From positions 18,634 to 82,633 of the forward strand of contig JAUVXM010000002.1 of assembly GCA_030603565.1 (NCBI GenBank): a stretch of DNA of 64,000 nt, given 5' to 3'. This DNA is from Candidatus Aminicenantota bacterium (GTDB taxonomy: Bacteria; Acidobacteriota; Aminicenantia; Aminicenantales; Aminicenantaceae). The notes beneath the pieces were generated by a model that was not told where the DNA came from, searched no databases, and saw only the letters and a list, made by a program, of their open reading frames with translations. The position numbers and the translations under genes are program-made. Each line of letters starts with the position of its first letter. Position 1 is the stretch's first letter. Shown here in pieces: positions 8,699-16,967 of this stretch.

Positions 8699-10723
8699 TT
8701 ACCGAGAAACCTTCACTATAGTTGTTGCGGACTTGGAAGGATCACTCTCGGACGTTGCTTGAAGAGTCACCGTAGCCATAGGGGCACCCCCGTCCTGTTG
8801 AGAGACATAGACTATAACCGGTTGGAATCTTCCCATCTCTACTGCAGCCAGACCGTTGAGCAGCCGGGCCGTCCACCCTTCTCCTTCCACAGAAACGGTA
8901 AGCCGATAGACATCAGAATTGACGTATGCACTTACGTCAACCGGATGCACTTTCGGTTCCGATCCTACAACAGTACCAGTATTATTCAGAGTAAATGAAA
9001 TAGGGGTGTTGGGTCGTTTGACTTTTTGTTCTGCCGGCCCATCAAGAACAACATCTCTTTCATGCTGGCCCGAGCCATCCAGGGACCGGACGGCCAGAGT
9101 GTAAGAGAGGATCCCATTCTTTTCCTTTTGAATGTCGATCACATAGAAATGCAGCCGATTTGGCGTATCTTCCCATTCAAACTCACTGCCCGAGTTGAGC
9201 CCTGCATGAAAAAGAGCATCGTTGAGCTGCCGGTAGTCGGCGATCGTGCGCATAACCTCTTCACCATTGGGCTTTACGTAGTCCACCATGTTTATATCTT
9301 CAGGGTGAGCGTCAATAACCCAGATGTAGCTGTTAAAGGCATTGGGACCGCCATTTCTGCCTCGCAGACTATCTTTATTCTTGGCAATAAGTACCCCATT
9401 ATCAGGAGTGAACGAGTCATAACCGATGCGCTGAACCACTTCCAGTGTATAGAAATTGTAGTTCGGAATCCCAGGAGAGAGCGGATTTATCGCCGGATCA
9501 TCCTCTGAAGTCCGGTCAAAGGGCTCCGCACCGTCAAGCCTGACTATGATGCCGGCAAAGGTGCCCGCTAGAGGATCCACCGCCCGTGCTGTGACTTGAG
9601 CTACGGCCAATCCGGATTGGGCCAGGCCATCCCTACTCAGAGTTAATATCTGGGATTCGGTAATAAAGCCGTTCTCCAGGCGGTTGCGCACCATTAGTCC
9701 TGCTGGCATCGCTGCCCCCTGAGTAGGCGGAACTACACAGCGCATGTGGGGTCCTCCCGGTCCGTTAAAACAGCCCCTGTCCATCATATCCCATGGACCC
9801 GCAGCAACTCTCCGGTATGGTGTAACATAGGGATTGTTATTGAGGTCGGGTAGACGAAACGCATAATGACCGAGCTCGTGAGTGATAGTGCCGGAATTTT
9901 CTCCCTGACGCATGGACGACAGTCCCCACTGCTGTGAACCGGCCAACCAGCTCGTCCATTCAACGTACCGAGTCGTGATCCAGCGGGGCATGTCCGGATT
10001 GGGATTGCCCCACTCCGGCGGGATATCCTCGGGGGAATTGAACTTCATCTCGCCAAATTCCTGCCAGACACCCGTCTCATCATAACTTGCATACATGCGC
10101 AGAACGGCATCATAGTTTTTCCGAATGTCCTCCCCTATATCTTCAATCCAAATTGAATCACAATCCCGCTCCATGCGGCTGTTGGCGCGGCTGCCGTCGG
10201 GAGTTTGGTCATTCTGTCCATATTCATTAAGGCCGTAAGCCCAAATGGGTTTGGGCATGCGGTAAGGGCCAAAAACATCCACTTCGGTGACGCCGAACTT
10301 CCCCCGGGATTGCTCCATCCAGTAGCCGTTGATAGTCTGGCCGTTATTGACCTCACTTGGCGTCATGAAGAAGTCGGCATAGAACTGAGACACATTCTCC
10401 CTTTCTATGGGATCGATCTGTGGATTTCCGAAGGGATCTGATCCTTTGGGGAGGGTGACCACAAAAGGCTGGTCTGGAAAGTCGATGGCGAGTACTGCAA
10501 GACGAAAACCTCTTTCCGGTTTAAGTAAAGGATCTGCCCAATTGTGGTCGGGGATAGGGCGATAATCATCCCAAGTCATGAGGTCCTGGTCCTGAACCTG
10601 TTGAGGATCGATTGGCAACATGGATTTATGTCTACCATCTCCTATATTGCACGCGGCCAAAATTACAAAAGAAAAACACATAAAAACAAGAACAGGCGGG
10701 ATTTGTTTATAAGGCTTTGCCAT
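8699..10723 (-). CDS. M6-like metalloprotease, lipoprotein
   Basis: The 674-residue product begins with a lipoprotein signal ending ILAAC (lipid-modified Cys25). A zinc-protease motif HELGHYAFRLPD lies near residue 280. M6 proteases (immune inhibitor A type) usually have HExGHxxGxPD; here there is one extra residue and Phe in place of the usual Gly, so catalytic status needs care. A long hydrophobic/Trp-rich segment (MPRWITTRYVEWTSW) precedes the motif and a beta-rich C-terminal region (about 560-670) follows. Start is the ATG after AGGAGGAATA. It is the first gene of a two-gene unit with GH127, both GC-rich, suggesting joint degradation of a glycoprotein at the cell surface. Confidence 0.75.
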   Translation of the reverse strand: MAKPYKQIPPVLVFMCFSFVILAACNIGDGRHKSMLPIDPQQVQDQDLMTWDDYRPIPDHNWADPLLKPERGFRLAVLAIDFPDQPFVVTLPKGSDPFGNPQIDPIERENVSQFYADFFMTPSEVNNGQTINGYWMEQSRGKFGVTEVDVFGPYRMPKPIWAYGLNEYGQNDQTPDGSRANSRMERDCDSIWIEDIGEDIRKNYDAVLRMYASYDETGVWQEFGEMKFNSPEDIPPEWGNPNPDMPRWITTRYVEWTSWLAGSQQWGLSSMRQGENSGTITHELGHYAFRLPDLNNNPYVTPYRRVAAGPWDMMDRGCFNGPGGPHMRCVVPPTQGAAMPAGLMVRNRLENGFITESQILTLSRDGLAQSGLAVAQVTARAVDPLAGTFAGIIVRLDGAEPFDRTSEDDPAINPLSPGIPNYNFYTLEVVQRIGYDSFTPDNGVLIAKNKDSLRGRNGGPNAFNSYIWVIDAHPEDINMVDYVKPNGEEVMRTIADYRQLNDALFHAGLNSGSEFEWEDTPNRLHFYVIDIQKEKNGILSYTLAVRSLDGSGQHERDVVLDGPAEQKVKRPNTPISFTLNNTGTVVGSEPKVHPVDVSAYVNSDVYRLTVSVEGEGWTARLLNGLAAVEMGRFQPVIVYVSQQDGGAPMATVTLQATSESDPSKSATTIVKVSR

Positions 10724-10850
10724 TATTCCTCCATTCTGTAAATCATGAATCTATTTTACTTTGATAATTTATCCAATGCAATAATATATTACTTCAAGGC
10801 TCTCTCTATCACTAAAAGAAATTCCTATCCTGATCAAGCGATAAAATCAG

Positions 10851-11885
10851 CTAGCGGCTGTTGATGGGGGCTGTGAAGTAAAAGTAGTCGTAAATGAAAC
10901 GGCTGATTTTAGCGATTTTTTCCTCTATTTCCTTGGTTTTTCCTTCTGCCGTATCTTTAAAGAAGATGGAAACAGCCACATGCCCCAAGCCGTCAGGAAG
11001 ATAAATGATCCCGACATCATTAACCGTGCCCCCAATGGTGCCGGTTTTATGCGCTACAGCAGTCCCCGGAGGGAGTTCGCCCTTGATTCGACCCCTGCCT
11101 GTGTCACATTTGAGCATAACATCAATTATAAAATCACAACTTTTTTTATCCAGAATTTTTTGAGTGAAAATTTTCTCCAAAAGATTGGTCATGGCTCTCG
11201 GAGTGCTTTGATCCAGCAAGATCGTACTGAATTCTTTTTGGGCTTGCTTTCCTAAATCAGGATCTTTTTTCAGCTTCTGGCGGTAAGAAGCGATCACTTC
11301 GTCCCTGGTTTTGCCTTTATGCGCTTCGAAATCGAGCCCCATAGCATCCATTATCAAATGCTGACATGAGCGGTTAAGCGTAATACCTTCGATTCCAAAG
11401 GATTTAAGTCTGGCATTAATATTGTCAGGTCCCAGTTTGTTGAACAAAATATCTGTCGCGGAATTATCACTGATCATCATCATCATGTTGGCCAGATTGC
11501 GAAGAGACAAGGTTATCCCCGGGGCATCCAAAGTTGCAAGCATCCCGCTTCCCAGGTGCTGGTCGGTTTTTTGAATGCGGATTTCATCCTCCAACGAAAA
11601 TTCACCCTCTAATACCCGAGCCATCAGATCGACAAAAATGGGCACCTTGAAGACCGAGGCCAGGGGAAAAAACTCATCGCTATTGAGGGTAATATTTTCT
11701 CCCGACTCTATATGAGTAGCGGCCAGACCTACTTTCCCTTCCATCCCGCGGGTGATCCGTTCGATCTGCAGAAGAAGCCGCTTGACCCCCTGGGGAGGAT
11801 TATCCTGAGAGAATCGAACCCCTGAAACCAGAGGCGATACCACCATTAAAATACAAAGGAATACGATAACACGTATTTTTTTCAT
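10851..11885 (-). CDS. class A beta-lactamase-like serine hydrolase
   Basis: The 344-residue product has a signal peptide (1-22). Three class A landmarks are present: SVFK with Ser77 and Lys80, SDN at 139-141, and KTG at 280-282. The Glu166 loop motif ExxLN is not recognisable before STPRAM; the region instead holds a longer, charged insert (about 183-220). Without that Glu, the enzyme may acylate but deacylate slowly, so true beta-lactamase activity is uncertain; it may be a transpeptidase-like or other serine hydrolase. Its ribosome site AGGAGG directly abuts a dispersed repeat (11896-12032). No BlaI-type operator was found upstream, although blaI/blaR1 homologues lie 2 kb away. Confidence 0.75.
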   Translation of the reverse strand: MKKIRVIVFLCILMVVSPLVSGVRFSQDNPPQGVKRLLLQIERITRGMEGKVGLAATHIESGENITLNSDEFFPLASVFKVPIFVDLMARVLEGEFSLEDEIRIQKTDQHLGSGMLATLDAPGITLSLRNLANMMMMISDNSATDILFNKLGPDNINARLKSFGIEGITLNRSCQHLIMDAMGLDFEAHKGKTRDEVIASYRQKLKKDPDLGKQAQKEFSTILLDQSTPRAMTNLLEKIFTQKILDKKSCDFIIDVMLKCDTGRGRIKGELPPGTAVAHKTGTIGGTVNDVGIIYLPDGLGHVAVSIFFKDTAEGKTKEIEEKIAKISRFIYDYFYFTAPINSR

Positions 11886-11895
11886 GTTAACCTCC

Positions 11896-12032
11896 TAGCC
11901 TGAACTATTCATAAAAAATGTCGATGTTCATAATAAGCCTATTTATATCAAGATGTTGGATTAATTTAAAGGAAATTCATAATCACCATTTCATTTTCGA
12001 TGTAATCCCTGTTTATAATCGACATTTCTTAC
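11896..12032. repeat. dispersed palindromic repeat, copy 1
   Basis: The end TAGCCTGAACTATTCATA (11896-11913) is the family terminus, seen in inverted or direct form at other loci. The distal part (about 11993-12032) contains TCGATGTAAT and TTTATAATCGACATTTCTTA, almost identical to the copy at 39609-39662. It sits between the beta-lactamase-like gene start and the acyl-CoA synthetase promoter. Confidence 0.7.
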
Positions 12033-12045
12033 TCCGTGCCTAGTA

Positions 12046-12074
12046 TTGACAGAAATCCCAATTACGGTTACAGT
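12046..12074 (+). promoter_or_regulatory. candidate promoter of the acyl-CoA synthetase gene
   Basis: TTGACA (12046-12051) and TACAGT (12069-12074) are 17 bp apart. The -35 box is perfect and the -10 box matches at four of six positions. The gene starts at 12109. Confidence 0.5.
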
Positions 12075-12108
12075 TCGGCTTTGATAAGATTAACTACTGG
12101 AGAAAAAA

Positions 12109-13887
12109 ATGCATGATACACTGCCTGAGATATTGCTGCATTCCCTCAAATCATACCAGAAAGATACCCTGATGCTGTATAAACAGGGATCAGACTATGT
12201 TCCTCTTTCCAGCCGGGATTTTGCCAACCGGATCAAACGGCTCTCTCTGGCCTTACAGGATATGGGAGTGCAACCGGGAGACAAGATCATTCTGCTGGCA
12301 GAAAACGGACCCCAATGGATTATGACAGATCTAGCCATTCTGTGTATAGGCGGAGTAACAGTGCCGGTCTACACGACCTTAATCCCTGAACATATTAAAT
12401 ATATTATCAATGACTCCGATGCCCAAATTGTATTCTGTTCCAATCAGGCTCTGTGGGATAAAGTCAAGGAAGTTCGGCCCGACTTGAATAAAGTAAAGCA
12501 TTACGTTACTTTTCATAAAAATGATGACTCAGGGATTTTTTCCCTATCCCAACTCCTGGAACGGGGAAAAGAAATAGAAGATAACCATCCCGACCGGTTC
12601 GAAAAAACCGCCTTGCAGGTTCGGCCTGCAGATCTGGCTTCGATCATTTATACTTCAGGAACAACCGGCACGCCAAAAGGAGTTATCCTCACTCACAGCA
12701 ATTTCACCAGCAATGTAAAAGCTGCAAGCGGCCTGCTCGATCTCAGGGAAACGGATACTGTGTTTTCATTCCTGCCCTTATCCCATGTTTTCGAACGCAC
12801 GGTTACTTTCGGCTATTTATATAACGGCTGTACCATTGGTTATGCCGGGAGCATGGAGACAATAGCGGATGACATTTATAGAATTAAACCGCATGCCTTT
12901 GCCAGTGTTCCCAGATTTTTCGAAAAGATATATGCCAAAATCATGGATGGCATTTTAACGGGATCTGCTCTAAAAAGAAAAATCTTTTATGGGGCGATCA
13001 AAACCGGTAAAACTTACAGCCGAAAAAAACTGACCAATCGACCCATCTCCCTGTTTCTGCGGACCAAACGGCTTATTGCCAACAGATTAGTGTTTTCCAA
13101 GATAACCGACCGGATCGGAGGAAGGGTCAGATTTTGTGTTTCAGCCGCTGCTCCCTTGGCTAAAGATATTGCGGAATTTTTTCACGCTGTTGGTTTGGTT
13201 ATTCTGGAAGGCTACGGTTTGACAGAGACTTCCCCCTGCAACACTATGAACACCATGAAAAGCCTAAAATTCGGCACAGTGGGTAAACCCATCCCGGGAG
13301 TTAAAATACGGATTGCTGAAGACGGCGAGATTTTGACACAAGGGCCTAACGTAATGAAAGGGTATTATAAAAATTTAGACTGGACCCATGATGTTCTGAA
13401 AAACAATTGGTTTCACACCGGAGATATAGGCTTTTTCGATTCGGACGGATTCCTGGTTATTACAGACCGCAAAAAGGACATCATCATCACCTCAGGGGGA
13501 AAGAATACAGCCCCCCAGCCTACAGAAAACATGCTGCGCATGAGCCCTTACATATCCAATGCTGTTGTTATCGGGGACCGGAGAAAATTTTTATCCGCTT
13601 TGATCGTGCCCGATTTTGACAAAATCAAAAAATATGCCCGCAGCAACAATATCTCTTATACCGGTCTTAAGGACCTGGTAAAAAATTCCCGGATCGTCAA
13701 GTTTATAGAAACAGAACTGGAAAAATACACTTCCAAGTTGTCCGCTTTTGAAAAAATAAAAAAACTGGCGCTCCTGGACCGAGATTTCGAAATAGGAAAA
13801 AATGAGATCACTCCGACTCTGAAGATCAAAAGGAAAATAATCACCCGGAAATACAGCACCTTGATAGAATCGCTTTACGCCGAATAG
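12109..13887 (+). CDS. long-chain acyl-CoA synthetase (AMP-forming)
   Basis: This 592-residue enzyme activates fatty acids with ATP and CoA. The AMP-binding P-loop IIYTSGTTGTPKGV is near residue 185. The adenylate motif GYGLTETSP lies near 370 and the hinge HTGDIGFFDSDGFLVITDRKK follows near 435-460. The C-terminal lysine region around NEITPTLKIKRK matches family members that keep the final catalytic Lys segment. Length is normal for FadD15-type enzymes. Start is the ATG 8 bases after CTGGAG, behind its own promoter. It is a single gene; the M56 gene downstream converges on it with an 10-bp gap. Confidence 0.92.
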   Translation: MHDTLPEILLHSLKSYQKDTLMLYKQGSDYVPLSSRDFANRIKRLSLALQDMGVQPGDKIILLAENGPQWIMTDLAILCIGGVTVPVYTTLIPEHIKYIINDSDAQIVFCSNQALWDKVKEVRPDLNKVKHYVTFHKNDDSGIFSLSQLLERGKEIEDNHPDRFEKTALQVRPADLASIIYTSGTTGTPKGVILTHSNFTSNVKAASGLLDLRETDTVFSFLPLSHVFERTVTFGYLYNGCTIGYAGSMETIADDIYRIKPHAFASVPRFFEKIYAKIMDGILTGSALKRKIFYGAIKTGKTYSRKKLTNRPISLFLRTKRLIANRLVFSKITDRIGGRVRFCVSAAAPLAKDIAEFFHAVGLVILEGYGLTETSPCNTMNTMKSLKFGTVGKPIPGVKIRIAEDGEILTQGPNVMKGYYKNLDWTHDVLKNNWFHTGDIGFFDSDGFLVITDRKKDIIITSGGKNTAPQPTENMLRMSPYISNAVVIGDRRKFLSALIVPDFDKIKKYARSNNISYTGLKDLVKNSRIVKFIETELEKYTSKLSAFEKIKKLALLDRDFEIGKNEITPTLKIKRKIITRKYSTLIESLYAE

Positions 13888-13897
13888 AGGAAGCGTA

Positions 13898-15766
13898 TTA
13901 TTTCTTCTTTTCGCTTTTTAACTTAAAAACAACCGTCACTGTAAAAATCACACCTCTCGGCTTACCGTCGATCAAAAACGGTTCATAAACCCACTGCATG
14001 ACAGCATCAATGGCGGCTTGGTCAAGTTCAGGGATGGATCGCAGGATTTTTGTTTCTTGCACCCGGCCATATATGCCTGTTGTCGCTTCAAGGATGACGA
14101 CACCCTCAATGCCCTCTTTTCTGGCCTCTTCAGGATAGATCGGATCAACTCCTTCTATCCGCTTTGGCGGTTTGATGTCCCCAGTAGCCCTGACAGGACC
14201 ACCGGCTCTTGCTTCTGCTTCACCTACGACACCGCCGATTACACCGCCCACGACTCCTCCTTCTACTCCTGGCGCTTTAATCTGCTTCTTCTTTTCACTT
14301 TTTAACATAAACCGAACCGTCACTGTAAAAATCACACCTCTCGGCTTACCATCGATTATAAACGGTTCATAGACCCACTGCATGACAGCATCAATGGCGG
14401 CCTGATCAAGTTCAGGGATGGATCGCAGGATTTTTGTTTCTTGCACCCGGCCATATATGTCTGTTGTTGCTTCAAGGATGACGACACCTTCAATCCTCTC
14501 TTTTCTGGCCTCTTCGGGATAGATCGGATCAATTCTTCTTATCAGCTTTGGCGGTTTGATGTCACCAGTCGCTCTGACAGGTGCACTTTCCTCCTCTTTC
14601 TGTTTTTCCTTTTCCTGGAGAACATTATGACCAGTAATTTCATTGGAAGCAACTATTTCGGGCAGCACTTTGTTATCAACGGCTGCAAAGGTCAGTCGGT
14701 AGCCTGCCATCATGCCAATTAAAAGAAGTGATACAAAAAGAATCACTCCCACAGTCGATTTTTTTAATTGAGTTTCCATATTTCTCTCCTTGGATAAAAT
14801 GTTTTTTATTCTTTCTGTCAAAGGAATATGCGGAGAAACAATAGCAGCGGGAACCAGAAAATGGATGGAAAGGGATGTTTTTTCCGCTAAGTTGACCAAA
14901 CACTCTGCATATTCTCTTTTGTCGTTTTTTAAGAGGACATGATTATCTGATATTTCCTCTCTTGCTCTGGAGAAATCAGCACTTAAAGTATAGGCCAGAG
15001 GATTCCACCAATTTAGAATTAGAAAAATCCTCTGCAAAACTACTGTAATCTGATCTCGATGAAAAATATGGGACATTTCATGGAGCAGAACAACTCTCAA
15101 TTCTTTATCTCGCATTTTTTCTATTAAACCACGCGGGACAAGTATGAGTGGTTTGAAGAATCCCAATACTATTGGGCTGCTGACCTCTGAAGACTCAAAT
15201 ATCTTTATTTTCATAGATTTCTGAAAGGCCAGCTCAGCTTCTTCTAAGACCTGAGAAATTCTATAGTTTTTGACTTCAACAATACCTTTTTTCAAATTCT
15301 TAAGAGAAGAAACCCCGTATACAAAACGGAACAAAAGGAGCACTACTCCCAATCCCCAGAGGACACCAAAAAAATTAAGGGCTTTTATCACAAATGGTCC
15401 TGATCCAAATATTTTCTTGAATGTTTTTGATATGAGATTAGATGATATAATTGTATTTTCGTTAATAGCTTCGTCCGTTCCTGAAGCAGTGTTCAAGCTA
15501 TTTCCATCCACAAGAATGGGAGAAGAATCAAGCTCAAAAGGGAGTATGGTTTGAATAGGCTTTAATCCCAGTAAAGAAGAGGAAATTGTCAGGATAGGAA
15601 GAAATAAAAGGACCAGCATGATCATGAATACAATACCACTCCTCAGGGGAGCGGCCTTATGTTTTAAAAACTGTATGAACACCCAACCGATCCCTAAAAT
15701 GATTAAGGAGGGGAGAGCTATATTCAGGATCCCTTCGGCTGTTGATATGTCTTGCAGTATTTTCAT
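13898..15766 (-). CDS. BlaR1/MecR1-type M56 peptidase with two TonB C-terminal domains
   Basis: The product is 622 residues. Hydrophobic helices occur near 15-35, 40-62, 130-150 and 330-350. The M56 zinc motif HEMSHIFHRD is near residue 230. In place of a penicillin-sensor domain, the C-terminal half carries two copies of a TonB C-terminal-like domain (about 405-490 and 533-618: DPIYPEEARKE, GVVILEATT, AIDAVMQWVYEPF). The copies are nearly identical and separated by a Gly/Val-rich linker. BlaR1 family proteins sense a signal and cause cleavage of the partner repressor. The start ATG overlaps the end of the repressor gene by 4 bp, so the pair is translationally coupled. What it senses is unknown. 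Confidence 0.85.
   Translation of the reverse strand: MKILQDISTAEGILNIALPSLIILGIGWVFIQFLKHKAAPLRSGIVFMIMLVLLFLPILTISSSLLGLKPIQTILPFELDSSPILVDGNSLNTASGTDEAINENTIISSNLISKTFKKIFGSGPFVIKALNFFGVLWGLGVVLLLFRFVYGVSSLKNLKKGIVEVKNYRISQVLEEAELAFQKSMKIKIFESSEVSSPIVLGFFKPLILVPRGLIEKMRDKELRVVLLHEMSHIFHRDQITVVLQRIFLILNWWNPLAYTLSADFSRAREEISDNHVLLKNDKREYAECLVNLAEKTSLSIHFLVPAAIVSPHIPLTERIKNILSKERNMETQLKKSTVGVILFVSLLLIGMMAGYRLTFAAVDNKVLPEIVASNEITGHNVLQEKEKQKEEESAPVRATGDIKPPKLIRRIDPIYPEEARKERIEGVVILEATTDIYGRVQETKILRSIPELDQAAIDAVMQWVYEPFIIDGKPRGVIFTVTVRFMLKSEKKKQIKAPGVEGGVVGGVIGGVVGEAEARAGGPVRATGDIKPPKRIEGVDPIYPEEARKEGIEGVVILEATTGIYGRVQETKILRSIPELDQAAIDAVMQWVYEPFLIDGKPRGVIFTVTVVFKLKSEKKK
13903..14589 (-). repeat. 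384-bp-period duplication inside the blaR1-like gene
   Basis: Two stretches (about 13903-14205 and 14287-14589) are near-identical and encode the two TonB C-terminal domains. The period measured between matching points (13908 and 14292) is 384 bp, 128 codons. Differences are few, which suggests a recent in-frame tandem duplication or gene conversion. Confidence 0.85.
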
Positions 15767-16158
15767 GACCCTGCCTCCTCGGTTTTTTTAAGGAGTTCAC
15801 GTAGTTTGAGGATGTCCTCCGGAGAAACTTCCGAGGTTTCGAGCATGCACTTTACAAGCTCAGCCCTTGATCCTCCAAATACTCGATTGATGGTGTCATT
15901 CAAGATCTCCTTACGAGTTTTCTGTTCTTCTACAAGCGCAGAGTAGAAAAACGTCCGCCCTATTATTTTGTGTTTTAACCATCCATAGTCCTCAAGCCGG
16001 TTCATTTGAACCTGAATGGTTGTCCGCCGCAATTTATCAACTCTTTTTGCATTTATCGCGTCAAATATGTCATTGACACTGACTTCACCCTTTGCCCAGA
16101 CTATATTCATAATTTCGAGATTGGATGGAGAAAGCTTACGTACTCTTTTTTTTGCCAT
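15763..16158 (-). CDS. BlaI/MecI-family repressor
   Basis: The product is 131 residues from MAKKRVRKLSPSNLEIM. This start is chosen because AGGAGG precedes it by 6 bases; the longer frame back to 16185 would begin inside the operator. The N-terminal winged helix (about 10-80: IMNIVWAKGEVSVNDIF, RRTTIQVQMNRLEDYGWL) and the C-terminal dimer helices are typical of BlaI. Such repressors bind paired inverted repeats and are inactivated by proteolysis triggered by the BlaR1 partner encoded next. The operator upstream (16178-16215) sits exactly on the promoter, so the operon is autoregulated. Confidence 0.9.
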   Translation of the reverse strand: MAKKRVRKLSPSNLEIMNIVWAKGEVSVNDIFDAINAKRVDKLRRTTIQVQMNRLEDYGWLKHKIIGRTFFYSALVEEQKTRKEILNDTINRVFGGSRAELVKCMLETSEVSPEDILKLRELLKKTEEAGS

Positions 16159-16177
16159 TGTTTGGCCTCCTGCCTTA

Positions 16178-16222
16178 AACGACATCTGTCGTTAATATAA
16201 ACGACTATTGTCGTTTTGTCAA
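16178..16222 (-). promoter_or_regulatory. blaI-blaR1 promoter with two overlapping BlaI-type operators
   Basis: Reading on the minus strand, TTGACA (16222-16217) and TATATT (16199-16194) are 17 bp apart. Two inverted repeats overlap them: AACGACTATTGTCGTT (16200-16215) fills the spacer, and AACGACATCTGTCGTT (16178-16193) lies just downstream. The centres are 22 bp apart, two helical turns. This is a complete repressor-controlled promoter. Confidence 0.88.
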
Positions 16223-16271
16223 GTGCTTCTAATCTTTTTTTTTATGACAACTGACACATAAAACAGTTATA

Positions 16272-16511
16272 ATGCCGGCTAAAGAAGGATTTGAGTTCAA
16301 TTTAGGCGAAAAATATATTTTATTCCTCGGTCTTAACAGGAATGACCTGGATAAGGCATCAAGTACTGTAATACGGGTGCCTGAAGTGAGGATATCAACT
16401 AAAGGCTACCTACCCGGTAAAAAATACGTACCCAGAGACGTGTTTGATATTATTTATACGGACAAGTTTATTCTGCAGGAAGAACAGTTTCAAAAAAATG
16501 AACCGACCTAG
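16272..16511 (+). CDS. small ORF, possibly the tail of a lost gene
   Basis: The frame encodes 79 residues (MPAKEGFEFNLGEKYILFLGL at the start). No Shine-Dalgarno sequence precedes the ATG. The segment GEKYILFLGLN is like the end domain of some secreted proteins, so this may be a C-terminal fragment rather than a complete gene. It lies between the blaI operator and a toxin-antitoxin promoter. Function unknown. Confidence 0.3.
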   Translation: MPAKEGFEFNLGEKYILFLGLNRNDLDKASSTVIRVPEVRISTKGYLPGKKYVPRDVFDIIYTDKFILQEEQFQKNEPT

Positions 16512-16592
16512 TCAAATAAAGGGTAAAAATTTAGAGAAAACCGTAAGTTTAAAAAATATGAAATCCTATCTGTAAATACCTATCTGCAAAGG

Positions 16593-16621
16593 TTGACACA
16601 CAATTAGAAAAAACATATTAT
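16593..16621 (+). promoter_or_regulatory. promoter of the RHH/PIN toxin-antitoxin operon
   Basis: TTGACA (16593-16598) and TATTAT (16616-16621) are 17 bp apart. Just downstream, TACACATA occurs twice (about 16622-16645) before AGGAGGGGCA and the ATG at 16656. The repeated octamer is a plausible operator for the ribbon-helix-helix antitoxin. Confidence 0.7.
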
Positions 16622-16655
16622 ATACACATACTGTTACACATATATAGGAGGGGCA

Positions 16656-16967
16656 ATGAAAAGGACAAATATTATGCTAAGTGAAGACCAGCACAGAAAA
16701 TTAAAGCTCTATTCTAAAAAAGAAGGCAGGACACTTGGGGGATTGATAAGAGATGCCCTTGATGTTGTTTATAAAAAAAAGGATGTGCTCGAACAGAGAA
16801 AGCAGGTTGCTATCAGCGCTTATGAGGAAGGATTCATCAGCCTGGGAAAACTTGCCGAAGTATTGGGTCTTGACCCGGTCAGCACGAGAAATTACTTAAA
16901 GGAGCATGGTAGACCAATCTATTCCCTGGATCTGCAGGAATTGAAAGAAGACGCAGAAAATGCCTGA
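16656..16967 (+). CDS. ribbon-helix-helix antitoxin with UPF0175-like tail
   Basis: The product is 103 residues. Residues 1-35 (KRTNIMLSEDQHRKLKLYSK) are a ribbon-helix-helix DNA-binding domain. Residues 45-90 (AISAYEEGFISLGKLAEVLG, then STRNYLKEHGRP) are like UPF0175 antitoxins, whose helix-turn-helix-like segment is joined to a toxin-binding tail. It overlaps the PIN toxin gene by 8 bp. It likely represses its own promoter, where a repeated TACACATA lies, and neutralises the toxin by contact. Identification rests on sequence pattern and gene arrangement. Confidence 0.75.
   Translation: MKRTNIMLSEDQHRKLKLYSKKEGRTLGGLIRDALDVVYKKKDVLEQRKQVAISAYEEGFISLGKLAEVLGLDPVSTRNYLKEHGRPIYSLDLQELKEDAENA

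Noticed and set aside
10851-12032. BlaI control of the beta-lactamase-like gene
   Set aside because: The AACGACA...TGTCGTT operator pair is present only upstream of blaI, not upstream of this gene.
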